The notes beneath the pieces are model-generated. The model ran no database searches and was not told the origin of the DNA. It was given only the letters and a program-made list of their open reading frames with translations. A program made the translations under genes and the position numbers. Positions 40,971-53,047 of a DNA stretch of 64,000 nt are shown in pieces. This stretch comes from Planctomycetaceae bacterium. GTDB taxonomy: Bacteria; Planctomycetota; Phycisphaerae; Phycisphaerales; SM1A02. The stretch lies in contig JAIXYQ010000015.1 of NCBI GenBank assembly GCA_027490145.1, forward strand, positions 186,001 to 250,000, written 5' to 3'. Position 1 is the first letter of the stretch. Each line of letters begins with the position of its first letter.

Positions 40971-42755
40971 ATGATGCTGCACACCATCGCCTTGGTCGTC
41001 TCGTTGGGATCGACCGTCGCCCTTGCCCAGGAACCGAAGGTCGAGACCGTCACGCCGACGGCGCCCATCGCCGCAGTCACGCTCTATCAAGGCCGCGCGA
41101 TGGTCTCGCGCGTGGCGGCTGCGCCCGAGCGCGAGGGCCTCTTCGAACTGCGGTTCACGAACCTGCCGGCGAGCGTGGACGGCGACAGCGTGCAGGCCAC
41201 CGTCGATGCACCCAAGGGCGGCGCGAAGCTGCTCGACGTGCGCTTCGAGTCGGTGCGGCTGCCCAACGACGTGGCATCGAACCCTGACCTGAAGAAGGCG
41301 ATCGACGAGCTCGAGGCGGCGCAGAAGGCCGGGCAGGTGCTGGCGATGCGCGCCGCCCGGCTCAACGACCAGAACGCGCTGCTCACGGCGATCGCCACGA
41401 AGACCGCGACGGAGAGTGCCAAGGACTTCGGCTCGAAGGCGCTCGATCCCGCGGCGCTCGCCGGGCAAGTGGAGTGGATCGGCAAGGCCCGCAACGACCT
41501 GATCGCCGAACGCACCGCCCTCGAGGCCGAGACGCTCGCGAACCACCGCCTCGCCTCGTCGCTCGAGTCGCGTGTGAACGCCTTGGGTGGCCGAACGCTG
41601 ATCGAGCGCACGGCCATCGTCACGCTGGGCAAGTCGAGTGCCGCGCCGGCCACCGTGTCGCTGCGCTACCTGGTGGGCGAAGCAACCTGGACCCCGAAGT
41701 ACGCCGCTCGCGCCGATTTGGCTGCGTCGTCGCTGAGCTTGGAGTTCGACGCCCTGATCCTGCAGAACACTGGCGAGGCGTGGGAGGACATCGAGCTCAC
41801 CCTCTCGACCGCGCAGCCCACGCAGCGTGCGCAGCCGTACGTCGTGTCGCCGGTCGTGGTGGACGTGGTCGTGCCGCAGCCGCCGATCACGAGCGGCATG
41901 GTGGCGCCCGGCGCGCCGGCCCCGATGATGGATGCCGCGCCGATGCGCAAGGGTCGCGGCAAGCCCGGTGAGCCCGGTGGCGAAGGCGGACCATACGGCG
42001 GCACCGGCGGCATGGATCCACGCCCGACCGGCGAGTTCGAGAAGAACGACGCCTTCGAGGCGCTGTTCAGCGATGCGATGGCCGTGCAGACGGGCACCGT
42101 GGCGGCGTTCCCCATCAATCGTCGCGTCACGATTCCGAGCGATGCCGGCAAGGCACGCACCCAGCGGATCGCGACGATTGACCTCAAGCCGACCTTTACC
42201 CACGTGGCACAGCCGGTGGCCGATCCCGCCGTGTTCATCAAGGCGACCGCGGCCAACAGCTCGCCCTACCAGTTGCTGTCGGGCCCCATCACCGTGTTCC
42301 TCGGCGGCGATTCGGTCGGCCGCACCAACCTGCCCGATCTCGCCGCAGGCAGCGAGATGACCTTCTGGCTCGGCACCGATCCGCGCGTGACGGCCAAGCG
42401 AACGCTTGTGCGCAAGGGCACCGCCGCGAAGGGCGTCTTCGGCAAGAGCGACGTGACCGAGTGGGAGTACCGCATCGACCTGGCGAGCACGCTTGCCGCG
42501 CCGACGAGCATGGAGGTCTTCGACCGCATGCCCGTGTCCCGCAATGAACAGATCAAGGTCGAGCTGGCGAAGGTGTCCCCGGCCCTGGCGACGGATGCGA
42601 AGTTCACGGCCGACGAGAAGCCGCAGGGGATCCTGAAGTGGGTCGTCTCGGTGCCGGCCGCGCCCGCGGCGGGCAAGCCGGGCACGCTCGCGATCGACTG
42701 GACCGTCCGCGAGGCGCACGCCCAGGACGTGCAGATCACGCCGATTCCGGAGTGA
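40971..42755 (+). CDS. MuiA family protein (DUF4140/DUF4139)
   Basis: A 594-aa exported protein with a signal peptide (MLHTIALVVSLGSTVALAQ), an N-terminal DUF4140-like domain (PIAAVTLYQGRAMVSRVA, FTNLPASVDGDSVQATV), a helical coiled-coil middle (about residues 100-200), and a C-terminal DUF4139 domain with TLGKSSAAPATVSLRYLV, TWTPKYAARAD and the ALILQNTGEAWEDIELTLST stretch. A Gly/Pro-rich loop near residues 310-350 is an insertion. 'Mucoidy inhibitor MuiA' proteins are poorly understood; a role in envelope polysaccharide control has been proposed for the family. Confidence 0.85.
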   Translation: MMLHTIALVVSLGSTVALAQEPKVETVTPTAPIAAVTLYQGRAMVSRVAAAPEREGLFELRFTNLPASVDGDSVQATVDAPKGGAKLLDVRFESVRLPNDVASNPDLKKAIDELEAAQKAGQVLAMRAARLNDQNALLTAIATKTATESAKDFGSKALDPAALAGQVEWIGKARNDLIAERTALEAETLANHRLASSLESRVNALGGRTLIERTAIVTLGKSSAAPATVSLRYLVGEATWTPKYAARADLAASSLSLEFDALILQNTGEAWEDIELTLSTAQPTQRAQPYVVSPVVVDVVVPQPPITSGMVAPGAPAPMMDAAPMRKGRGKPGEPGGEGGPYGGTGGMDPRPTGEFEKNDAFEALFSDAMAVQTGTVAAFPINRRVTIPSDAGKARTQRIATIDLKPTFTHVAQPVADPAVFIKATAANSSPYQLLSGPITVFLGGDSVGRTNLPDLAAGSEMTFWLGTDPRVTAKRTLVRKGTAAKGVFGKSDVTEWEYRIDLASTLAAPTSMEVFDRMPVSRNEQIKVELAKVSPALATDAKFTADEKPQGILKWVVSVPAAPAAGKPGTLAIDWTVREAHAQDVQITPIPE

Positions 42756-42818
42756 GCCACCCTGGGCGTGATGCCCGAATGTCGCGCGAATCCCGGGGCG
42801 TGCGCTCCGCAGCCCGCG

Positions 42819-43088
42819 TCAGGCGTTGTAGGCGTCGATCGCCTTCTTGCCGTACACGGTCGCCGGGCCGCCGCCCATGAGCACGCAGACATCGAGCGTG
42901 TCCTGGATCTCGGCGAGCGTGGCGCCGGCGGACTTGGCCGCCTTCGCATGATGGACGATGCAGCCGTCGCAGAGTCGGCTCACGCCGCAGGCGAGGGCGA
43001 TCAGTTCCTTCGTCTTCAGGTCGAGGGCGGCAGGGGTGAGCGAGGCGGCGTGAAGGCCCTTGAAGGCCGAGGCGGTGGCGGGGGTCAT
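42819..43088 (-). CDS. AhpD-like carboxymuconolactone decarboxylase family protein
   Basis: An 89-aa helical protein with the redox pair CDGCIVHHAKAA (Cys-x2-Cys then His) of AhpD-like peroxidase partners. It starts at the ATG at 43088, with AAGGAG about 7 bases upstream. Single-domain members usually form oligomers that reduce peroxide or peroxiredoxins; the actual partner is not encoded nearby. The downstream neighbour is convergent (MuiA). Confidence 0.85.
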   Translation of the reverse strand: MTPATASAFKGLHAASLTPAALDLKTKELIALACGVSRLCDGCIVHHAKAAKSAGATLAEIQDTLDVCVLMGGGPATVYGKKAIDAYNA

Positions 43089-43168
43089 GGTTGGCTCCTT
43101 GGTGGTGCGTCCGGGTGGACGCACCATGGGAGCCTACGGGGACCGTGACGGTTCCCGGTTCCGCCGCG

Positions 43169-43675
43169 TCACTTCATCATGCACTTGGTTTCCATGCCGG
43201 CCGCGAAGATCTTGGGCAGGTCGGCTTCCTGGAAGATCTCGCTCGAGTTGTCCATGTAGATCACCTCGCAGGAGACGATCTCGACGCAGCGGATGGAACC
43301 GTTGTACCAGGCGTGACGGAACTTGAAGCCATCGAAGATGCTGCCGTCCGGGTAGCCGGGGTTGAAGGGCCCCGTGCAGGTGAACTCGCGGCGGCCCGAC
43401 TTGCGGACGTCGCACTTCACCGGATCACCGACCGCGTTGTACGGCTGGGCCTCGAACTTGACGTACTTCAGCGTCTTGGTCGAGGTGTTGGCCCACGAGA
43501 CCAGCAGCGTCACGCCGTCGATCGCGTTGGGCACGCTGATGTTCGCCGCGGTGATGACCACCGGCAACTTCTCGTCTCGGGCACGGATCTGGTCGGCGGC
43601 CGACAGGCTCGAGCAGGCTGGGATCACGAGACCGGAGAGCGCGAGGGCAAGCACGATGGCGGCATGGCGGATCAT
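43169..43675 (-). CDS. Putative lipoprotein of unknown function
   Basis: A 168-aa protein with a lipoprotein signal peptide (HAAIVLALALSGLVIPACSS) and the lipobox IPAC. The rest looks like one beta-rich domain with NISVPNAIDGVTLLVSWAN and YVKFEAQPYNAVGDPVKC, similar in style to beta-sandwich proteins that describe neutral additions such as 'cannot be predicted'. Four further cysteines may form disulfides. I start at the ATG at 43675; the frame is open to 43738 but that would bury the signal peptide. Confidence 0.6.
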   Translation of the reverse strand: MIRHAAIVLALALSGLVIPACSSLSAADQIRARDEKLPVVITAANISVPNAIDGVTLLVSWANTSTKTLKYVKFEAQPYNAVGDPVKCDVRKSGRREFTCTGPFNPGYPDGSIFDGFKFRHAWYNGSIRCVEIVSCEVIYMDNSSEIFQEADLPKIFAAGMETKCMMK

Positions 43676-43772
43676 GCCGGCATCGTAAATCCGGGGTGCC
43701 GCCCTGTGCGGGCCGGCGCCTTTGCACGACGTGAACACACGGGGGCGTCGGGCTTCCCGCTATCCTCGCCCC

Positions 43773-44135
43773 ATGGCGGTCTCCCGCGATGTCCTGAAGG
43801 TCCGCATCGAGAGCGACGGCGCATGCGTCGTGGCGAGCCTGGACGGGTCCCTCGATGAGGCCTCCCAGCACCAGGCTGAGTCCATGATCATGCCGATGCT
43901 GGGCGCCGAGCGCAAGCACCTGCTGCTCGAGGCGTCCGAACTCTCGTTCGTGTCGAGCGCCGGGCTGCGGGTCATCATCAGCGCCGTGAAGGCCCTGAAG
44001 CCGCACGGTGGATCCGTCAACGTGTGCGCTCCGCAGCCGACCGTCGAACAGCTGCTCCGGATCGCCGGGCTCACCGCCCTGATCCGGATCCATCCATCGG
44101 TCGATGCCGCGCGCAGCGCGCTCAACGTGGGCTGA
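43773..44135 (+). CDS. STAS-domain anti-anti-sigma-factor-like protein
   Basis: A 120-aa STAS protein: ESDGACVVASLDGSLDEASQ, HLLLEASELSFVSSAGLRVI with the SSAG loop whose Ser is the usual phosphorylation site, and QPTVEQLLRIAGLTALI. Such proteins bind an anti-sigma factor or other partner when dephosphorylated. No anti-sigma kinase is nearby. The stop overlaps the following transporter start as TGATG, so the two are translationally coupled. Confidence 0.83.
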   Translation: MAVSRDVLKVRIESDGACVVASLDGSLDEASQHQAESMIMPMLGAERKHLLLEASELSFVSSAGLRVIISAVKALKPHGGSVNVCAPQPTVEQLLRIAGLTALIRIHPSVDAARSALNVG

Positions 44136-45754
44136 TGGACATGGACGGCCTCGGCTGGCTCCCGTTCTTGCTGGCGGGCTTGGCCTTCTTCTTCCTCGGC
44201 CTCGACTCGATCAAGGATGCCCTCCGGGGGCTTGCGTCGCGTTCGATGCGCGCGCGTGCGGCGGCCGCCGTGGGCAGCCCATTCCGGGCCGCGTTGCTCG
44301 GCGTGAGCTTCGGCGCGGTGAGCCAGAGCGCGACGGCCGTGAGTTTCGTGCTGGCAGGGCTCGTGACGGCTGGCCTGCTGCCCGCGCGGCGTGCGCTCTC
44401 CGTGGTGGCCTGGGCCAACCCGGGCACGGCGCTCCTGGCGTACCTGGCCGCCGTCAACCTCGAGCTGGCCACGCTCTGGCTCATCGGGCTGGTCGGGCTT
44501 TCGTTGCGCTCCTCACGGCTCAGCCCGATGCGCGCCGGGCTGCAGGCGCTCCTGGGTGTTGGCCTGTTGCTCTTCGGCCTGGTCGAGATCAAGCGCGCTG
44601 CCTCGCCGATCCAGGGTGCCGAGTGGTTCGTCGCGCTGGCCTCGGTGCTGCAGGCATGGATGCCGCTGTGCTTCCTGCTCGGGGCTGCGCTGCGGCTGCT
44701 GATCCAGAGTTCCAGCGGCATCGTGGTGATCCTGATCGCGCTCTGCGGCAAGGGGCTCCTGCAGCCTGAGCACGCGCTCATGGTGATCCACGGCACGGGT
44801 GTGGGCATCGGACTCACGGTGATCCTGCTCGGCGGCGGCCTGCACGGAGAGGCGCGCCGCATTGCGCTGTGGCAGGCGATCCTGAATGCGGTCGCGTCGA
44901 TCGCGCTCGGTCTCTGGCTCTCGATCGCCGCGCTCGACTGGGTACCGTCGTTGATGGACCTGCTGCGCGGGGCAGGGATGCCGCTCGAGACGGCACTCGC
45001 GGCGGGCTACACGGCACAGATGCTGCTGTGTCCGGTGATCGGCGCGTTGCTGGCCGAGCGTGCGATGCCGCTGCTCGAACGGCTCGCGCCCGAGCGCCGG
45101 GAGGATTCGCTCGCGAAGCCGATCTTCCTGAGCGATGAGGCCCTCGACACCCCTGACGTGGCCATGGAACTGGTCGAGCGCGAGCAGCGGCGGATGGCCG
45201 GTGCCATGCACGGCGTGTTCGCCGGCGCGCGGCTCGATGCCGCCGCGATCGGTTCCGTCGACGCGCAGCGGCTGGCAACCTCGCTGGGCTCCCTCGGCGA
45301 GGACATCAGCGAGTATCTCACCGGGCTGTCGGGTCGTGCGATGGACTCCGATTCGCTGGCGCGCCTCCGGATGCTCGGCGCCCGCCACCAGGCATTGATG
45401 GAATTGCTGCACGCATCGCGCGACCTGGCCTTGGCTGCGGTGGCGCTGCCGGAGGGCACGCCGGCGCGAGCGCTTGCCGGCCAGCTCATCGAGGCCGCCG
45501 ACGCCATGCTCCACACGCTGCACGATGCGATGGCCGGAAGCGACTCGCTCGAGGCCGAGCTGCTGCTGGCCATGACGGCGGATCGCAGCGAGCAGATGGA
45601 GGACATCCGGCTGCAGGCTGCTCGAGGTGCGCTCGGGGGCGCGGCCGACCAATCAGGGGTGCTGTACGCCACCAGCATGTACGAGCGCTGCAGCTACCTC
45701 GCTCGTCGCTGCGTGGAAGCGATGGGCAGCCGGCAGGTCGCGGAATCAGCGTGA
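44135..45754 (+). CDS. Na/Pi cotransporter family protein
   Basis: A 539-aa inner-membrane protein. The first 300 residues hold about eight helices and the two QSS/QSA-type signatures of Na/Pi-cotransporter II family ([11 protein letters not shown] and [13 protein letters not shown]). A cytoplasmic C-terminal region of about 200 residues is helical and resembles the PhoU-like domain of such proteins. It would import phosphate with Na+, or link to regulation. Start at ATG 44135, within TGATG of the STAS gene. The preceding STAS gene could modulate it (inference). Confidence 0.83.
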   Translation: MDMDGLGWLPFLLAGLAFFFLGLDSIKDALRGLASRSMRARAAAAVGSPFRAALLGVSFGAVSQSATAVSFVLAGLVTAGLLPARRALSVVAWANPGTALLAYLAAVNLELATLWLIGLVGLSLRSSRLSPMRAGLQALLGVGLLLFGLVEIKRAASPIQGAEWFVALASVLQAWMPLCFLLGAALRLLIQSSSGIVVILIALCGKGLLQPEHALMVIHGTGVGIGLTVILLGGGLHGEARRIALWQAILNAVASIALGLWLSIAALDWVPSLMDLLRGAGMPLETALAAGYTAQMLLCPVIGALLAERAMPLLERLAPERREDSLAKPIFLSDEALDTPDVAMELVEREQRRMAGAMHGVFAGARLDAAAIGSVDAQRLATSLGSLGEDISEYLTGLSGRAMDSDSLARLRMLGARHQALMELLHASRDLALAAVALPEGTPARALAGQLIEAADAMLHTLHDAMAGSDSLEAELLLAMTADRSEQMEDIRLQAARGALGGAADQSGVLYATSMYERCSYLARRCVEAMGSRQVAESA

Positions 45755-45840
45755 ATCCGAGTGGATCCTGGCGTCGGGCCGCGCAGGTCGATCGCGTACA
45801 CTTTCCCCGGCGCCGACTGGCGCCCCAGGAAGGACCACCC

Positions 45841-48081
<2,241 letters not shown>

Positions 48082-48126
48082 TGTACCAGAGGGGCGCGTG
48101 GGCCCCGCATCGCTACGCTTGTGCCC

Positions 48127-49587
48127 ATGGCCAACGAGTCACCCGCAGCTGCGATCGACCGGCTCCTGCGCGATGGCAGGCCGATGGATGCGCTGGCCGT
48201 GGCCGAGCCCTTGGCGGCGAAGAACCCCCGCATGCTCCAGGCGTGGCTCGGCGTGGCTCGGGCCAAGCTTGCGCTTGGTTGGATCGCCGAAGCGGACGAG
48301 GCGCTCGAGCGGCTCGATGCCTTCGCCGCCGCCGACCCGCACGTTGCGCTCCTTCGGGGCATCGTGCACCAACGGTTGGGCCGCACCGACCAGGCGGCGG
48401 ACCGACTTCGCATGGTGGCGACCGGGCGCTCGCTGCATGCGGTCGAGGCGAGCGTTGCGCTGGGCGAACTCTTCTGGTTCGCGCACCGCCACGACGACCT
48501 TCGGGCCTGGCTGGCATCGGCAGGCCCGGCGTGGGCCCATGATCCGCGCGCTGAACTGCTGCGCGCCCGCGTGCTGTCGAGGATCGATCCCGCCGGTGCG
48601 ATCGATGCGCTGAAGGCACTCTGCGTGCCGTCGAATGCGCCGCAGGTCCGGCGTGCCGCGGGCTTCGAGGCCGTGGGCCTGCTGGACCGGCAGGGGCGTT
48701 ACCGCGAGGCATTCGACCTGGCGATCGCGATGCACGCCGACACGACGGCGCCGTTCGACCTCGATGGGCTCGAGCTGGAGCTGCAGCGGCAGGTGCATTC
48801 CATCGCGGGCGGTGCCCGATTCCCCGCCTCGCGCGTGGAGCCCGTCGAGGGGACGTGCCTGGTCGCGGGGTTGCCCCGCTCGGGGACCACGCTGCTGGAG
48901 CAGATGCTCGATCGTCACCCGGCGGTCAGCGGCATCGGCGAGTACGACGGCGTGGACCGCATCGGCTTCGACCTGCAGTCGACGGGCCAGTGGCCGCGGG
49001 GGCTCGGCATGCTCCGCGCGGAAGTCGTGCGACCGATCCGCGACCGGTACGTGCACGGAGCCCGACGGCTCGCACGTGCCGATGCGCGTTGGACCTTCGA
49101 CAAGACGCTCCGAGCCTGGCGATGGATGCCGGCGCTCGCGTGCGCGTTGCCCGGAGCGCGCTTCATCCACATGCAGCGCGATCCGCGCGACATGGCGATC
49201 AGCATCCTGCTGTCGTACTTCCACCCGTTCAACGACGGGTGGACCGCATCGCTCGAGTCGATCCGGCGCATCACGATGCTCGAGCGTGCGCTGCTGCCCG
49301 CTGCCCTGTCGGCAGGCGGCTTCGCGCACGAATCGATCGTCTACGAGCGCCTGGTCGCCGACCCGGCGGGACATGCAGCCCGGTGCCTTCGGCTGCTCGG
49401 GCTGCCCGACGATGGCGCGGTGCTGGCCCCGCACGAGAACCGGCGTGCGGTCTTCACGCTCAGCCACGAGCAGGTGCGCCGGCCGATCAACGCGGGTTCG
49501 ATCGGACGCTGGCGCAACTACGCCTTCGCGTTCGATGGCTCATGGGATGCCCTCGCCTCAGCGCACGAGCGTGCCGTGGCGGGCTGA
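48127..49587 (+). CDS. Sulfotransferase with N-terminal TPR-like region
   Basis: A 486-aa protein. The first 230 residues are alpha-helical repeats (DAFAAADPHVALLRGIVHQ and similar), TPR-like. The C-terminal half is a PAPS-dependent sulfotransferase: LVAGLPRSGTTLLEQMLDRH is the 5'-phosphosulfate loop, GIGEYDGVDRIGF follows, then HMQRDPRDMAISILLSYFH as the 3'-phosphate site, and INAGSIGRWRNYAFAF near the end. It may sulfate a glycan, peptide or lipid. The start is the ATG at 48127; a GTG at 48121 adds two residues. The next gene is convergent. Confidence 0.85.
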   Translation: MANESPAAAIDRLLRDGRPMDALAVAEPLAAKNPRMLQAWLGVARAKLALGWIAEADEALERLDAFAAADPHVALLRGIVHQRLGRTDQAADRLRMVATGRSLHAVEASVALGELFWFAHRHDDLRAWLASAGPAWAHDPRAELLRARVLSRIDPAGAIDALKALCVPSNAPQVRRAAGFEAVGLLDRQGRYREAFDLAIAMHADTTAPFDLDGLELELQRQVHSIAGGARFPASRVEPVEGTCLVAGLPRSGTTLLEQMLDRHPAVSGIGEYDGVDRIGFDLQSTGQWPRGLGMLRAEVVRPIRDRYVHGARRLARADARWTFDKTLRAWRWMPALACALPGARFIHMQRDPRDMAISILLSYFHPFNDGWTASLESIRRITMLERALLPAALSAGGFAHESIVYERLVADPAGHAARCLRLLGLPDDGAVLAPHENRRAVFTLSHEQVRRPINAGSIGRWRNYAFAFDGSWDALASAHERAVAG

Positions 49588-49605
49588 GGTGGAGTTTGGA
49601 ATTCT

Positions 49606-50304
49606 TCAGAGGCCCGTGAAGGAACGCAAAAAACCTCGAAATCGCGATGGCGGCGGAGTCGAGACGGACTCCTCGCCACCGAGGTGGGTACATCCGCCAG
49701 TGGCGAGGTACGCCGTGTGCAAGCCCTGGGCCCGGAGTGCCCGTGAAATGTGACGTTCCTTCTTGAAGGCCGCGTATCCGCCCAAAGATTCCCACAGAGA
49801 GCGTCGTATGAGGTGTGGATTGAAGGTGAAACCGAACCACTGGTCATGCACTTCGGTCAGGGCAAGCGCGCCTTGGTCGATCTTGGTTGCTAGTTTTGGA
49901 ATACGGTCACCGAAGCCCGCGATGTCGCGGATGTCACGGAAACAGACTTGACTTGCCCGCGGGGAGCTCGTCAGCAGAGGCAGTGATCTTGAAAGCAGCT
50001 CTGAAGTGCTAAAAAGCCAATCATCCTCACAGTGAAGGATGAACTCCGTCTGCACCTCGGAGTACATACGGTCCACCACCCGGTGGTGACCGAGGTGGCC
50101 TGGTAGGTTCAGCAGTCGTGCATGGGGGCACAATTCGTGGAGCACGGCATTCGTCAGCTCGTCGCCGAAGTCATTGACCGCCAGTATCGGAAGTTCTGCT
50201 GTCACCGACGCGAGACTCCGCAGGGTCTCTCGCAGCAGGGCCGGCCGACGACCCATGGTGATGCAGAGCGTCACATTGGCTTCTGAAGCATGCACTGTGC
50301 GCAA
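49606..50304 (-). CDS. Family 2-like glycosyltransferase
   Basis: A 232-aa GT-A-like protein: CITMGRRPALLRETLRSL, ILAVNDFGDE, and a DXD-type motif in LHCEDDWLF. It ends with SRFRGFLRSF. Codon use is less GC-biased than in neighbours and no glycan genes adjoin it, suggesting separate acquisition. Start is uncertain: the frame begins at TTG 50304, and a GTG at 50295 is equally plausible. It is convergent with the sulfotransferase, leaving 18 bases between them. Confidence 0.65.
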   Translation of the reverse strand: MRTVHASEANVTLCITMGRRPALLRETLRSLASVTAELPILAVNDFGDELTNAVLHELCPHARLLNLPGHLGHHRVVDRMYSEVQTEFILHCEDDWLFSTSELLSRSLPLLTSSPRASQVCFRDIRDIAGFGDRIPKLATKIDQGALALTEVHDQWFGFTFNPHLIRRSLWESLGGYAAFKKERHISRALRAQGLHTAYLATGGCTHLGGEESVSTPPPSRFRGFLRSFTGL

Positions 50305-50394
50305 GCATAGCGCGGTGGACGGCAGGCCTGCCCTGTCCTTTCAATCCGATTCAAGTGATTCCAGCAACGTGACGCTGTGTATGCGCTGCTGCGA

Positions 50395-51933
50395 TCAGCT
50401 GCCTGAACCGGCAGCTGCGCCGCGCTGCTTCGCGACGCGCTCGACCTGGTCGAGGTACGACTGGATGTTCTCGCGCGGCTTGACCTGCTGGGCTGCACGC
50501 AGCAGCGGCAGGGCCTCGGCGTACTTGCCCTGGCTCACCAGCAACTGTGCGTGACGGACCTTGGCATCAGCCTCGAACTTCTCGATCTTCGCGGCGGCCT
50601 CGTAGTTGAAGACCGCACGGTCGGGATCGCCCGAGCGCTGGTGGTACTGGCCCAGCAGGATCAGCGCCTCGCCGTCCATCGGGTCAAGTGCCACGATCTC
50701 GGCGAGGATCTTGGCCTCTTCCTCGCCGGCACCCTTGGCGACCGCGAGGCGCGAGCGGAGCTTGAGCAGGTCCTTGCGCTCGTTCGCCGACAGGTCGGCG
50801 CCGTAGATGCGCTCCATCGCCGAGATGAGCGAATCGGACTCGTCGTTCGCTTGACGCGCGATCAGCACGCGGCACGCACGGATCCCACGCTCGGCGGGGC
50901 CGCGCGGGGTCATCTCCATCGCGCGGCTGTAGCAGCGCACGGCGTCGGCGTAGAGGCCCTCGTTCACGTAGATGTCGCCGCACATGTTGAGGGTCTCGAT
51001 CGTGGGCTTGCCCAACCGATCGACGATCTCGTAGTTCTGTGCCGCCTTCATCGCCTGCCCGCTGCCCAGGTAGGCGTTCGCCTGCAGCATCCACAGGTCG
51101 ATGGCCTCGGGCGACTGCACGATCAGGTCGCCGGTCAAGGTGATCGCGTCGGCCCAGCGGCCCTGCTTGAAGAAGGCGCGCGCGAGGCCGAGCTTCCAGT
51201 CCTTGGTCTTCGGGTCGAGCAGGATCGCCTGGCGGTAGGCCGATTCCGCACCGAGCGGGTTGTCGGTGTTGCCGTAGCAGTAGCCGAGTAGACCGAAGGT
51301 GACCGAGTCCTCGCCGCCGAGTTCGACGACCTTCTGCATCGCCTCGATCGCCTGCGGGAACTCGGACTTGCGCACGTGGATCATCCCCAGGTTCTTCCAC
51401 GCGCGGCGGAACTTGGGGAACTTCTCGACGGTGCGTCGGTACATCGTGGCGGCATCGTCGAGCTGCTCGCGCTGGAAGAACACGTTGCCGAGCGTGAAGT
51501 CGAACGCGGGGTTGCTCGTGTCGGTCAGGTTCGGGCGCAGCAGCGCGAGCGCCTCGTCCCACTTCTCGGCGGCGATCGCCTGGAGGATGCCGACCATGGC
51601 CATCTTTTCGGGGTCCGTGAGCCCACCCGGCTCGATGTCGGTCTCGGCCTGGTAGCTCTGCACGAGGTTCCACTGCCAGCGCACGTCCTTCATGAGCTGG
51701 GCGAGCTCTGGCGGCACGGGCGGTGCCTGCGGCGAGAGCGCGGGCGGTTCGTACGCGATCGGTGCCGGCGGTTCGGCGGGCAGGTTCGGGTCCTGCGTGG
51801 CCGGGGCGGGCGCAGCCTCGGATGCGCCCGTGGTGGCCGGCGCGGACGCGGGTTGCTGCGCGGCGGGCTGGGCAGGGGTCTGCGCAAGGGCCGCGGCGAG
51901 GGTGATGGTCGTGATCGTGAACATGGGGGTCAT
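50395..51933 (-). CDS. TPR-repeat exported protein of the TonB/ExbBD operon
   Basis: A 512-aa protein with a signal peptide (MFTITTITLAAALAQ), a Pro/Ala-rich stretch (about residues 18-75) and then at least eight tetratricopeptide-like repeats (for example AWKNLGMIHVRKSEFPQAIE and AESAYRQAILLDPKTKDWKL). It is the last gene of the TonB operon, 10 bases after tonB. In TonB3/TtpC-type systems a periplasmic TPR protein in this position assists the energy-transducing complex; the same role is likely here (inference). In-frame starts at 51933 and 51924. Confidence 0.8.
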   Translation of the reverse strand: MTPMFTITTITLAAALAQTPAQPAAQQPASAPATTGASEAAPAPATQDPNLPAEPPAPIAYEPPALSPQAPPVPPELAQLMKDVRWQWNLVQSYQAETDIEPGGLTDPEKMAMVGILQAIAAEKWDEALALLRPNLTDTSNPAFDFTLGNVFFQREQLDDAATMYRRTVEKFPKFRRAWKNLGMIHVRKSEFPQAIEAMQKVVELGGEDSVTFGLLGYCYGNTDNPLGAESAYRQAILLDPKTKDWKLGLARAFFKQGRWADAITLTGDLIVQSPEAIDLWMLQANAYLGSGQAMKAAQNYEIVDRLGKPTIETLNMCGDIYVNEGLYADAVRCYSRAMEMTPRGPAERGIRACRVLIARQANDESDSLISAMERIYGADLSANERKDLLKLRSRLAVAKGAGEEEAKILAEIVALDPMDGEALILLGQYHQRSGDPDRAVFNYEAAAKIEKFEADAKVRHAQLLVSQGKYAEALPLLRAAQQVKPRENIQSYLDQVERVAKQRGAAAGSGS

Positions 51934-51943
51934 CTCCGTTCGG

Positions 51944-52633
51944 TCACTTCTTCTTGGGGAATGTGATGGGAGCCATCATGCGGAACCGCACGGGCTCGCC
52001 GTTGCGCTTGCCGGGCTCGAACTTCCAGCTCTTCACGCAGTTGATCGCCACCTGGTCGAACGCCGAGTTGTTGCTGCGGCGGACCTTCGGCTCCTCGACG
52101 CGGCCCTGCTGGTTCACGACGAAGATCACCTGCACGGTCACGGTGTCGGCCTGGACCTTCTTCAACGCGGCGGGAACCACGGGGCTGGACTGGGCGATCA
52201 CGCGCGGCTTCTGGTCGAGGTCGCCGACGCTGAAGAGCCCGTCGGCCTCCTCGACATTCTCCGAGGCCTGCCGGATGGCCGTGCCGAGGTTCACGGAGAA
52301 GTCCCCACCGAATCCGCCCGCCCCGCCCGTTCCCGGATTCAGGGCGAGCTCGAGCTGCGACAGATCCAGCGGCGGCGCCTCATCGGCGAGCTTCGGGGGC
52401 TCCTGCTCCGGCGGCGGTTGGTCCGGCTTCTCCTCTTCCTGCTCGAGCTCCCTCGGCGGTGGAGGGGGCGCGATGGTGTCGGCTTCCTGCACCTGCAGTT
52501 CCTCCTCCGGGGTGCCCGTGATCGACTCGAGCACGGGCAGCAGGAGGAAGATGCCGAGACCCAGGGCCATCCCGCCGAGCGTGGCGGCGGTCCGGCGGGA
52601 CCCGGTGGCAAGGATGGAGAGGGCGCGCGACAT
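51944..52633 (-). CDS. tonB: TonB energy transducer
   Basis: A 229-aa protein with one N-terminal membrane helix (about residues 17-38), a Pro/Glu-rich periplasmic spacer (about 42-90) and a TonB C-terminal domain ending VKSWKFEPGKRNGEPV, FRMMAPITFP. It contacts TonB-dependent receptors to transmit proton-motive force from ExbB/ExbD. Only two bases separate it from the upstream exbD. The spacer is shorter than that of E. coli TonB. Confidence 0.87.
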   Translation of the reverse strand: MSRALSILATGSRRTAATLGGMALGLGIFLLLPVLESITGTPEEELQVQEADTIAPPPPPRELEQEEEKPDQPPPEQEPPKLADEAPPLDLSQLELALNPGTGGAGGFGGDFSVNLGTAIRQASENVEEADGLFSVGDLDQKPRVIAQSSPVVPAALKKVQADTVTVQVIFVVNQQGRVEEPKVRRSNNSAFDQVAINCVKSWKFEPGKRNGEPVRFRMMAPITFPKKK

Positions 52634-52635
52634 GG

Positions 52636-53040
52636 TCAGCTCTTCCTCGTGGCGACGCTGACCTTGTTCGCGCCGGCGGCCTTGGCCTCGTCGATGACCC
52701 GCACCAGCACGCCGGCGGGTGCGCCGGTGTCGGCCTGGATGATCACGGGCAGGTTGTCCTTGGCGATCATGCGGCGGACCAGGGTCTGGACGCCGTTGAC
52801 CCCGATCTCCCTGCCGCCGTAGACGACCTCACCGTCGGGCGTCAGCGCGATGAAGATGCTGTTCTTCTCGAGCACCTTGGCAGAGGCCGCGAACGGCTTG
52901 TTGATCTTGACGCCCGGTTCCTCGATGAAGGTGGTCGTCACGATGAAGAAGATGAGCAGGATGAAGACGCAGTCGAGCATCGAGCTCATGTCGATGGCCG
53001 GCTCGCCGCCGCCTGAGTTGGAGTCTCGGAACTTGCCCAT
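52636..53040 (-). CDS. exbD: ExbD/TolR biopolymer transport protein (second copy)
   Basis: A 134-aa protein with one helix starting at IDMSSMLDCVFILLIFFIVT, where the Asp in MLD corresponds to the proton-path Asp25 of ExbD, and a periplasmic C-terminal domain with IFIALTPDGEVVYGGREIGV. The two ExbD genes are adjacent paralogues. The ATG at 53040 is 7 bases after the preceding exbD. It forms the proton channel with ExbB. Confidence 0.92.
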   Translation of the reverse strand: MGKFRDSNSGGGEPAIDMSSMLDCVFILLIFFIVTTTFIEEPGVKINKPFAASAKVLEKNSIFIALTPDGEVVYGGREIGVNGVQTLVRRMIAKDNLPVIIQADTGAPAGVLVRVIDEAKAAGANKVSVATRKS

Positions 53041-53047
53041 GGGTGCC

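Noticed and set aside
39864-42719. 951-aa open frame on the minus strand
   Set aside because: It lies antisense to the zinc-ribbon and MuiA genes, has Arg/His-rich composition and no domain, and is a typical shadow of GC-biased codons.
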